In this document: positions 1 to 5,475 of the stretch, piece by piece
Position numbering within the stretch: the stretch's first letter is position 1
Layout of the letters: each line of letters opens with the position of its first letter
Assembly (NCBI RefSeq): GCF_000297435.1
Contig: NZ_CAIP01000057.1
Location: 1 to 7,402 of the forward strand
Origin: Microcystis sp. T1-4
GTDB taxonomy: Bacteria; Cyanobacteriota; Cyanobacteriia; Cyanobacteriales; Microcystaceae
DNA: 7,402 bases
Direction: 5' to 3'
Notes under the pieces: model-generated
Told to the model about the DNA's origin: nothing
Seen by the model: only the letters and a program-made list of their open reading frames with translations
The model's database searches: none
Made by a program: the position numbers and the translations under genes

Positions 1-711
1 AGTCCCGAACAAATAGCAGGTCGTCTGAAAAGAGCCAGTCAAGAATCTCTCAGTCACGAAACCATCTATCAAATGATCTATCAGAACTATCACGGATGTG
101 GAGAGTACCAGAAATATTTACGCCGGGGGCTTTGTCAAAGAAAGAGTCGAGGCGGAGCAAAAAGTAAGCGTGGAGGGATTCCAGGGCGTGTAGATATCAG
201 CGAGCGACCAGTAATTGCTGACCAGAAAACTGAAATCGGTCATTGGGAAAGTGACACAATGATTGGAGGCAATCATCTAGGAGTTCTCGTTACTCATGTA
301 GATAAAGCCTCGAAATTTTTAGTAGCAGGATTAGCCAAAAACAAAACCGCATCGGAAATCAATAGAGTCACAGAAAAACTTTTTCAAGAGATTCACCCTG
401 ACAAAAGAAAAACCTTTACTTGTGACAACGGCAAAGAATTTTGTGGACATCAAGAGTTGAGTCAGAAACTAGGAGCAGATTTTTATTTTGCTACTCCTTA
501 TCATTCGTGGGAGAGGGGATTAAACGAGCATACCAATGGACTGTTAAGACAATTTTTCCCCAAGGGAACGAATTTTAAAATCGTTAAGCCAGAGGAGGTG
601 GAAAGAGCCGTAAACTTGATTAACAATCGTCCTCGAAAATGTCTTGACTATCGTACCCCGAATGAGGTATTCTATAAAGGTAGATCAGACAGTGATGCAA
701 TTCAGACTTGA
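1..711 (+). CDS. IS30-family DDE transposase, C-terminal 236 residues (5' partial)
   Basis: This enzyme cuts and joins the ends of its IS30-type element. The frame is open from base 1, so the N-terminal DNA-binding part is largely missing from the window. The first visible residues read SPEQIAGRLKR, then SHETIYQ, a hallmark of the IS30 helix-turn-helix region. The catalytic triad is clear: Asp in WESDTM (codon 253-255), Asp in TCDNGKEF (424-426) and Glu in GLNEHTNG (526-528). The Asp-Glu spacing of 33 residues is typical of IS30. After the Glu come the usual LLRQFFPKGT and NNRPRKCLDYRTPNEVF segments, and the frame ends normally at TGA 709-711. No frameshift or premature stop is visible, so the element may be active, but the start is out of view. 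The ATG at 73 is internal and not a real start. Confidence 0.95.
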   Translation, partial: SPEQIAGRLKRASQESLSHETIYQMIYQNYHGCGEYQKYLRRGLCQRKSRGGAKSKRGGIPGRVDISERPVIADQKTEIGHWESDTMIGGNHLGVLVTHVDKASKFLVAGLAKNKTASEINRVTEKLFQEIHPDKRKTFTCDNGKEFCGHQELSQKLGADFYFATPYHSWERGLNEHTNGLLRQFFPKGTNFKIVKPEEVERAVNLINNRPRKCLDYRTPNEVFYKGRSDSDAIQT

Positions 712-715
712 ATTG
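698..715. repeat. 7-bp perfect inverted repeat at the IS30 right end
   Basis: CAATTCA (698-704) and TGAATTG (709-715) are exact reverse complements separated by GACT. The repeat overlaps the last codons and stop of the transposase. The position fits a terminal inverted repeat where the transposase binds. It could also act as a weak hairpin limiting read-through into the adjacent antiporter gene, but there is no T-run after it. Confidence 0.55.
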
Positions 716-739
716 GCCTATTCTCGGTAAAATCGTCTT

Positions 740-2368
740 ATGAGGGGAGAATTATTAGTAGCCTGGGCAGCACAACAAAAATCCTTCGATAGCAATTCTG
801 CTGTGAACAGCCAAACGGTGGGAGACATTCCTGAACTGGTTCTTGTCTTGATCCTGCTGCTACTGATTGCCACTGCTGTGGCTCTAGTAACCCAGCGATT
901 ACGCATTTCCTATGTGGCAGGTTTAGTCTTAGCAGGATTACCGATTACCGATCTGTTATCTCGTCGTATTGGCTTAGATCCGTTTTTAGTGCTTAACCTT
1001 TTTCTGCCGATTCTGATTTTTGAAGCGGCGATTAATACCGATATCAGCCGTCTTCGCAGCACCTTTAAACCGATCGCTCTGCTGGCAGGACCCGGCTCGG
1101 TTTTTTCTGCGGCGATTATTGCAGTTTTGGTAAAATTCGGGCTGGGGCTAGATTGGATTCCCGCCTTACTGGTGGGAGTGATTCTGGCAAATACCGATAC
1201 TGTCTCGATGATTGCCGTCTTTAAAGAAATTCGGGTTCCCTCTAGGCTCTCGACTATTGTGGAAGGGGAAACACTATTTAATGATGCAGCCGCACTCGTC
1301 ACCTTTAATTTGCTCTTGGTGATTTACGCGACTGGAACCATCAGCACCACACAAGTCATCAAGGAAGTGTTGATCGTTGCTCTGGGTGGGGGATTAGTGG
1401 GCGCTGTCCTAGGCTACCTGTGTCTGCCTATCTATGTGCGCTTACGGGATCCGCTTAGTAGCCTTTTGCTTACGGTTGCGCTTGCCTTGGGAGCTTTTCA
1501 ACTCGGGCAGTTTTTGGGTGTATCGGGAGCGGTAGCGGTAGTTATTGCCGGACTTGTCTTTGGTAACTTGGGGCTGCCTCGCAGCGCCTCTGCATCCGAT
1601 CGCATTACCCTGATCAGTTTTTGGGAATATGCCGGTTTTATCGTCAATACTTTTATTTTTCTGCTGATTGGCATTGAAATCAATCCCTTGACCCTATGGC
1701 AAACCTTGCCATCGATTGTGCTGGTCATTTTGGCTTATCAATTGGGGCGTATTCTGTCAGTATATTCGTTACTATCGGTACTTCGCTGGATCGATCGACC
1801 AATCCCCTTACGCTGGCAACATATTCTGATTTTGGGCAACATCAAGGGTTCACTCTCCATGGCCCTAGCGGTGGCCATTCCTTTGGCTCTAACAGGGCGG
1901 GAATTGATCATCGAGCTAGTCTTTGGGGCTGTGTTATTTTCTCTGGTTATCCAAGGATTAGCCTTACCTTGGTTAATTAAAAAGCTCAATATTAGTCAGG
2001 TTTCGGCAGTAACACGGCATATTGGCCAGTTACAGCTGCAGTTGATCGCCTCGAAAGCGGCACAAGATGAGTTAGCCAATTTACTGAAATCCGGCGTTTT
2101 ACCGAAAGCAGTGTACGAAGAACTGTGGGCATCTTATCAGGCAAAAGTGGCGGTATCGGAACGGCTGCTGCGGGATGCTTATAATCAGTCTCGATCGGGG
2201 CAAATGGAGCCTAACTACGGTCAGTTAGATGCCATTCGACGACGATTGTTCCTCGCCGAGAAGGCAGCCCTGGGGGATGCACTTCGCAAACGCATTGTAC
2301 CAGAAGATTTGGTACAATCCTACGTTAAAGGTTTGGATGAGAAACTTCTATCGTTGGACGATGATTAG
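740..2368 (+). CDS. CPA1-family Na+(K+)/H+ antiporter, NhaP/NHE type (542 aa)
   Basis: A membrane antiporter exchanging Na+ (or K+) for protons, for pH and salt balance. Hydrophobic helices fill residues ~31-415. Family motifs are present: NTDTVSMIAVFKE (151-163, equivalent to the TDPVAV motif of helix 4), EGETLFND (175-182) with the Asn181-Asp182 pair that marks CPA1 exchangers, and GNIKGSLSMALA (366-377), where the family usually has an Arg. A hydrophilic, largely helical tail of ~125 residues (418-542) probably lies in the cytoplasm. ATG 740 is the first start after an in-frame TAA at 728-730. No Shine-Dalgarno sequence precedes it, so the native start or leader may have been altered by the IS30 element ending ~20 bp upstream; in-frame GTG codons ~60-80 bp downstream are alternatives. 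The 3' end overlaps the convergent TrkA gene by 44 bp. Ion preference cannot be read from sequence. Confidence 0.92.
   Translation: MRGELLVAWAAQQKSFDSNSAVNSQTVGDIPELVLVLILLLLIATAVALVTQRLRISYVAGLVLAGLPITDLLSRRIGLDPFLVLNLFLPILIFEAAINTDISRLRSTFKPIALLAGPGSVFSAAIIAVLVKFGLGLDWIPALLVGVILANTDTVSMIAVFKEIRVPSRLSTIVEGETLFNDAAALVTFNLLLVIYATGTISTTQVIKEVLIVALGGGLVGAVLGYLCLPIYVRLRDPLSSLLLTVALALGAFQLGQFLGVSGAVAVVIAGLVFGNLGLPRSASASDRITLISFWEYAGFIVNTFIFLLIGIEINPLTLWQTLPSIVLVILAYQLGRILSVYSLLSVLRWIDRPIPLRWQHILILGNIKGSLSMALAVAIPLALTGRELIIELVFGAVLFSLVIQGLALPWLIKKLNISQVSAVTRHIGQLQLQLIASKAAQDELANLLKSGVLPKAVYEELWASYQAKVAVSERLLRDAYNQSRSGQMEPNYGQLDAIRRRLFLAEKAALGDALRKRIVPEDLVQSYVKGLDEKLLSLDDD
2294..2318 (-). other. Stem-loop just after the trkA-like stop, inside the antiporter 3' end
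   Basis: ATTGTACC (2294-2301) and GGTACAAT (2311-2318) form a perfect 8-bp stem with a 9-nt loop. Read on the minus strand it begins 6 nt after the stop of the TrkA-like gene. This fits a 3'-end hairpin, but no T-run follows, so a rho-independent terminator is doubtful. It could instead be a processing barrier, or an accident of the codons for IVPEDLVQ. Confidence 0.35.
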
Positions 2369-3041
2369 TTTGAATGCCGAGGTAATCGATCATAGGTTTG
2401 ACGAATTCCGGACGAGTAACCACCAGAATAGTTGAGTCTGCTTCTAGGACGGTATTGCCGTTGGGAATCTCTAAACTGGCAGAAGGGTGACACTGATAGC
2501 CAATAATGAGCGAACCGGTCGGAAAGTTGGCATCTTGAGCAATTTGGGCAACGGTACGCCCAGCTACATAACAATCCTTGGGGACGGGCAGCTTTAGCAC
2601 CTCCACTTGTCCCTGTTCAAAGTGCATCATCGATTCTACTTCGGGGTATTCGATCGCATTGGCCATGGTGACAACGGCTAAATCAATCGTGCTGATGATG
2701 TGACTAGCTCTAGCAAGACGATAGGCTTCGAGAAATTCGCGATCGCACATTCTCACCACAATATGGGAAATGCCATAACTTCTAGACAAGGTGACTAGGG
2801 CTAGATTCATCGCATCGTCCCTCAATGCGGCAACAACCGCCTTAGCTTGTCGAATCCCCGCCTCTAGCAGAACTTTCGTGCTGACAGCGCTCCCCTCAAA
2901 GGCCATGACACCAATTTTTTCCCGGGCAAACCGACAAGCTAAAGGGTCCACATCAACGATGGCGACGGTGTGTCCCAAGTCTAAAAGTTGTTGGGCTAAA
3001 CCTAGCCCCATCATTCCCGCCCCACCAATTAAAACGTACAT
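2325..3041 (-). CDS. TrkA/RCK-type NAD-binding regulatory protein (238 aa)
   Basis: A cytoplasmic gating subunit of the TrkA/KtrA kind, which binds NAD(H) or another nucleotide and controls a K+ channel or cation antiporter. Residues 1-~130 form the TrkA_N Rossmann domain: a beta strand MYVLIGGAG with GxGxxG at G7/G9/G12, then Asp30 at the end of strand 2 (VAIVDVD), which prefers NAD over NADP. Residues ~143-220 fit a TrkA_C ligand domain, followed by a short tail. A single N+C unit (~220-240 aa) is KtrA-like; E. coli TrkA has two. The start ATG at 3041 has AAAGAG about 6 nt upstream. The gene follows the ferredoxin by 68 bp on the same strand and could share its transcript. The convergent CPA1 antiporter next door is a natural candidate partner, by analogy with antiporters that have separate RCK subunits; this is inference. 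Confidence 0.88.
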   Translation of the reverse strand: MYVLIGGAGMMGLGLAQQLLDLGHTVAIVDVDPLACRFAREKIGVMAFEGSAVSTKVLLEAGIRQAKAVVAALRDDAMNLALVTLSRSYGISHIVVRMCDREFLEAYRLARASHIISTIDLAVVTMANAIEYPEVESMMHFEQGQVEVLKLPVPKDCYVAGRTVAQIAQDANFPTGSLIIGYQCHPSASLEIPNGNTVLEADSTILVVTRPEFVKPMIDYLGIQTNHRPTIEVSHPNL

Positions 3042-3085
3042 AGCGGCTCTTTACTTAACAAACTTGACTTCTAGGAAATAATGGA

Positions 3086-3107
3086 TGGATGAGGCTGCAC
3101 CTATCCA
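3086..3107 (-). other. Hairpin directly behind the ferredoxin stop codon
   Basis: TGGAT (3086-3090) pairs with ATCCA (3103-3107) and AGG (3092-3094) with CCT (3100-3102). This gives an 8-bp stem with one bulged G and a 5-nt loop. It starts 2 nt after the ferredoxin stop on the minus strand. The downstream sequence (TCCATTATTTCC) is only moderately T-rich, so it may be a weak terminator or an intercistronic stability element before the TrkA gene. Confidence 0.4.
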
Positions 3108-3109
3108 CC

Positions 3110-3517
3110 CTAGATATCTAAATCTGCGGGGCTAAATTTCTTGTGAATCTGAGGAAAACCTAACTGTTTAATCACTTGATGTTTGCGTTCTTCCTCAAGG
3201 AATTGCAAATTATTATAATTAACCCAGTGAATACAGTTAACTGGACAAGTCTCGATCGCTTCTTGAATAATTTCTTCTTCGTCACCGTCCTGATTATAGA
3301 CGCGAGAGCGACCGTATTCGCCTTCAATAAAAAAGGTATTGGGGGCAACGTGGGCGCAGTGTTTACAACCAATACAAGTGACCTCATCGACGTAAACCGC
3401 TTTCTGGCGCTGTAAACCACCCAATTCAGGCTCAAAACCAGTGCGATCGGGGGAATCTCTTAGGAATCCCCCTAACTCTGGTTCAAAACCAGAGCGTTCG
3501 GGAGAAAAATCAGCCAT
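3110..3517 (-). CDS. 4Fe-4S ferredoxin with duplicated N-terminal repeat (135 aa)
   Basis: A small soluble electron carrier. The cluster motif is CIGCKHC (Cys48, 51, 54) with the fourth ligand probably Cys91 in CPVNC; Cys95 is extra. This fits a single [4Fe-4S] cluster, as in ferredoxins conserved across cyanobacteria. Before the fold lie two 17-residue tandem repeats (residues 5-21 and 22-38), both containing the GFEPELGG core. The C-terminus (100-135) is charged and helical. Start choice: ATG 3517 overlaps the DUF1257 stop as TAATG and has GGAG (3527-3524) 6 nt upstream. A longer start at 3529 would put that site inside the gene, so it is rejected. The TAATG junction points to translational coupling with DUF1257. 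Redox partners are unknown; the fixed neighbourhood suggests it serves the DUF2997/Ycf35 proteins. Confidence 0.9.
   Translation of the reverse strand: MADFSPERSGFEPELGGFLRDSPDRTGFEPELGGLQRQKAVYVDEVTCIGCKHCAHVAPNTFFIEGEYGRSRVYNQDGDEEEIIQEAIETCPVNCIHWVNYNNLQFLEEERKHQVIKQLGFPQIHKKFSPADLDI
3404..3505 (-). repeat. Two tandem 51-bp units encoding SPERSGFEPELGG-type repeats
   Basis: Units 3505-3455 and 3454-3404 encode SPERSGFEPELGG plus FLRD, and SPDRTGFEPELGG plus LQRQ. The protein copies differ by only two conservative changes within the 13-residue core (E/D, S/T), while the DNA differs at several third positions. The duplication is therefore old and held by selection rather than a fresh slippage event. 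It lies outside the cluster-binding fold. Confidence 0.85.
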
Positions 3518-3903
3518 TAGGCACTCCAACGTTGTACCACTAGACGAATAGAACCATCAGTATTTTTTTCCTGTGCTGCCACCTGAAAACCCTGTTTAGC
3601 AGTTTCTGCCAGAATGGTGTGGTAGGCATAACCTTGATTTACTTTTCTTAAAAATCCTTCTACGGTTAGGGGTTGTTGCCAGTATTGCAAATCGGCAACT
3701 AACTCGTACTCGTTACCATTCCAGCGAAAACCGATATCGTAATTGTTATCTTGCTCGATTACCACCTCTGCGGTTAAAGTTTGACCTTGATAACCTTTGA
3801 CGGGGTGGGAACCCTCTTTCCATTCCATCCCCATATCGCTCAGGGCGGCTTTTAGGTAGGATAGATCGCGGATTTTGGTTTTGATATTGCTAAAGTGTGA
3901 CAT
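3517..3903 (-). CDS. ycf35: DUF1257 protein, Ycf35 homologue (128 aa)
   Basis: A member of the Ycf35/DUF1257 family, conserved in cyanobacteria and encoded in some algal plastid genomes. Its biochemical role is unknown to me. The protein opens with MSHFSNIKTKIRDLSYLKAA, a family signature, then alternates predicted strands and helices (VVIEQDNNYDIGFRWNG; YELVADLQYW; VEGFLRKVNQGYAYHTI). It has no membrane segment, signal peptide or cysteine, so it should be a small cytosolic protein without its own cofactor ligands. It lies 44 bp after DUF2997, and its stop overlaps the ferredoxin start (TAATG). No strong Shine-Dalgarno precedes ATG 3903, so its translation may depend on the upstream gene. The length is normal for the family. 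Identification is confident; function is not. Confidence 0.88.
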   Translation of the reverse strand: MSHFSNIKTKIRDLSYLKAALSDMGMEWKEGSHPVKGYQGQTLTAEVVIEQDNNYDIGFRWNGNEYELVADLQYWQQPLTVEGFLRKVNQGYAYHTILAETAKQGFQVAAQEKNTDGSIRLVVQRWSA

Positions 3904-3947
3904 GGTTTTTCAGTGGCTTAAATAAAGGGATCGGGAAAGATGAAAAA

Positions 3948-4163
3948 TTACCAGTCTCTAAAAGTGGCCGCGTTGCTGACTTTCTCTGACTGGCTGACGG
4001 TTTGATGGTAATAATCCGAGGTTTTCTCTTGAGACATCAGCTGCCCGAGTTGTGCCTCGATCGCCGCCGTCACCTCTTGACAAGATGAACCGACTATGCC
4101 TGTCACCTTTTCCATGACGCGACCATCGGGATAGATGATAAACTCTAGGCTTTCCATGCTCAT
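3948..4163 (-). CDS. DUF2997 family small protein (71 aa)
   Basis: A small protein of unknown function, first gene of the DUF2997-Ycf35-ferredoxin cassette. The conserved N-terminal block LEFIIYPDGRVMEKVTGIVG, followed by SSCQEVTAAIEAQLG, marks DUF2997: a beta-hairpin-like start then a helix with one cysteine (Cys28). The C-terminal ~25 residues are polar and probably flexible. Two starts are possible: ATG 4163 with GAGAAG 4 nt upstream, or ATG 4157 (MESLEF) with 10-nt spacing. The second matches how the conserved block begins. The strict link with DUF1257 suggests that the two proteins act together, perhaps as a complex, with the ferredoxin supplying electrons; this is inference. Confidence 0.82.
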   Translation of the reverse strand: MSMESLEFIIYPDGRVMEKVTGIVGSSCQEVTAAIEAQLGQLMSQEKTSDYYHQTVSQSEKVSNAATFRDW

Positions 4164-4473
4164 AGGTCTTCTCGGCGTGATCTGGGGTTTGCAAAGCTCC
4201 CTATCGTTTTAATTTACGATAGTTTGCTAATCGTAGCAATCTGGTTAAAATTTTAGCAAAACTTTATATTATCTCTACCAACCACTTTCATGTTTTGTAA
4301 GTTTCCCGTAACTTTTCTTTACCGTCAAGGGCGAACTTTAACCTAGTGGGCATAATTTAACAAAACTACACAAAAAAGACGACCTGAAGCGATAAATTGA
4401 AAATAAAGGAGATGCAACGGCGAACCACGACCGCCGAGATCATAGAATTTTGTCTATAGGAATCAGAAGAGAT
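4164..4473. promoter_or_regulatory. Divergent intergenic region between DUF2997 and the oxidoreductase gene
   Basis: About 310 bp separates two outward-facing genes, so promoters for both strands must lie here. The middle (4240-4360) is AT-rich. CATAAT at 4351-4356 is a possible -10 for the plus strand, but no good -35 sits 16-18 bp upstream. On the minus strand TAATATAAAG near 4270 is a possible -10, also without a clear -35. GTAAGTTTCCCGTA resembles but does not fit the NtcA palindrome GTA-N8-TAC. AAAGGAG at 4405-4411 runs into ATG 4412, which opens a 15-codon frame ending at TAG 4457-4459. Confidence 0.4.
4201..4239. promoter_or_regulatory. Overlapping inverted repeats upstream of the DUF2997 operon
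   Basis: Three perfect inverted repeats overlap in 39 bp: CTATCGT (4201-4207) with ACGATAG (4216-4222); TACGAT (4215-4220) with ATCGTA (4230-4235); and TTGCTA (4224-4229) with TAGCAA (4234-4239). As RNA they would be mutually exclusive hairpins in the leader of the minus-strand operon, ~40 nt before its start codon. As DNA they could be operators for a dimeric regulator. I cannot match them to a known motif. Confidence 0.4.
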
Positions 4474-5475
4474 ATGAATAAACAAACAGCCAGCGATCGC
4501 CTTCGGATTGGTGTTTTAGGTTTTGGTGGTTTGGGACAGGCTGCCGCTAGAATTCTCGCCCCCAAACAGGAAATGCTTTGGACTGCCGCCGCCGATAAAG
4601 CTGGTTTTGCATACCACAAAGACGGTCTAGATGTCAATACCTGTAACAAAATTTATCATGACCGGGGTTCGATCGGTTATCTGGAAAATTACGGCAGTCT
4701 CAGCGAGAACAGTATCGAGGAATTAATCAAAACTGCCGACGTAGAGGGCTATTTTCTCGCCTTGCCGAATTTACCTAACAATTTCATGGCCGATATCGCT
4801 AAAACTTTCATTCGCTTAGGTTGGCGCGGGGTTTTAGTCGATGCTCTCAAACGTACCAGCGCCATGGCACAAATCTTAGCACTACAAACAGACCTAGAAG
4901 CCGCCGGCATCACCTACATGACCGGCTGCGGTGCTACCCCCGGACTGTTAACTGCGGCCGCTGCCCTAGCTGCCCAGAGTTATGCAGAGATTCACAGCGT
5001 TAAAATCACCTTTGGCGTGGGAATCGCCAACTGGGAGGCTTATCGTGCCACTATTCGCGAAGATATCGCCCATTTACCCGGTTACGACCCAGAAACAGCC
5101 CACCAGATGAGTGACGCGGAAGTGGAAATGCTGTTAAATAAAACCAATGGCATTCTCAGCCTCGAAAATATGGAACACGCCGACGATATTATGCTGGAAT
5201 TGGCTGGAATCTGTGGACGCGATCGGGTTTCCGTCGGCGGTGTGGTGGATACGCGCAACCCGAAAAAGCCCTTAAGTACCAATGTTAAGGTCACGGGGCG
5301 GACTTTTGAAGGCAAAATTTCCACCCATACCTTCACTTTAGGCGATGAAACCAGTATGGCGGCTAATGTCTGCGGGCCGGCTTTCGGTTATCTGAAAGCG
5401 GGGGTTTCCCTGCATCGTCGCGGTATCTACGGATTATGGACAGCAGCGGAGATTATGCCGCAATTTGTGCGCTAG
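4474..5475 (+). CDS. Saccharopine-dehydrogenase-like NAD(P)-binding oxidoreductase (333 aa)
   Basis: A cytosolic oxidoreductase related to the saccharopine dehydrogenase/homospermidine synthase group; its substrate is not known. The N-terminus has a Rossmann nucleotide site, IGVLGFGGLGQAA, with GxGxxG at G16/G18/G21, and EGYFLALPNLPNN (91-103) fits the end of that fold. TGCGATPGLL (150-159) resembles the glycine-rich Gx(T/N)PG segment of saccharopine reductases at the start of the second domain. The rest (170-333) is mixed alpha/beta, with FGVGIANWEAY as a distinctive stretch. Start: ATG 4474 is preceded by AGAAGAG (2-nt gap) and AGGA at 4458 (12-nt gap). An in-frame TTG at 4450 would add 8 residues but has no better site. 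The gene stands alone on its strand and converges with the pseudouridine synthase, sharing CTAG at the two stops. Confidence 0.82.
   Translation: MNKQTASDRLRIGVLGFGGLGQAAARILAPKQEMLWTAAADKAGFAYHKDGLDVNTCNKIYHDRGSIGYLENYGSLSENSIEELIKTADVEGYFLALPNLPNNFMADIAKTFIRLGWRGVLVDALKRTSAMAQILALQTDLEAAGITYMTGCGATPGLLTAAAALAAQSYAEIHSVKITFGVGIANWEAYRATIREDIAHLPGYDPETAHQMSDAEVEMLLNKTNGILSLENMEHADDIMLELAGICGRDRVSVGGVVDTRNPKKPLSTNVKVTGRTFEGKISTHTFTLGDETSMAANVCGPAFGYLKAGVSLHRRGIYGLWTAAEIMPQFVR

Larger units (their letters stand above)
1..718 (+). mobile_element. IS30-family insertion sequence, right part (left end outside the window)
   Basis: The segment is the 3' portion of an IS30-like element. It consists almost wholly of a DDE transposase frame open from the first base. 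Just around the stop codon lies a perfect 7-bp inverted repeat, CAATTCA (698-704) and TGAATTG (709-715) with GACT between. IS30-type elements commonly end very close behind the transposase stop, so this probably lies in the right terminal inverted repeat and puts the boundary near 715-720. The left end and any target duplication cannot be seen, so the exact edge is inferred. Confidence 0.75.

Noticed and set aside
910..1302. 130-codon minus-strand open frame within the antiporter gene
   Set aside because: Antisense to strong CPA1 motifs; low-complexity Ser/Thr/Arg-rich translation with no recognisable domain.
1696..1980. 94-codon plus-strand frame inside the antiporter gene
   Set aside because: Shifted frame over conserved membrane helices; the main frame continues intact through it.
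2739..2746. GCGATCGC palindromes as regulatory sites (also 4493, 5530, 5814)
   Set aside because: These are HIP1 sites, widespread in many cyanobacterial genomes and mostly inside genes here; useful as a lineage marker only.
2791..3081. 96-codon plus-strand frame opposite the TrkA-like gene
   Set aside because: Antisense to the Rossmann domain; composition reflects the opposite strand.
3110..3529. Longer ferredoxin start at 3529 (139 residues)
   Set aside because: The good ribosome site GGAG (3524-3527) and TAATG overlap favour the ATG at 3517.
4300..4316. NtcA-like site GTAAGTTTCCCGTA
   Set aside because: The second half is GTA, not TAC, so the required palindrome is absent.
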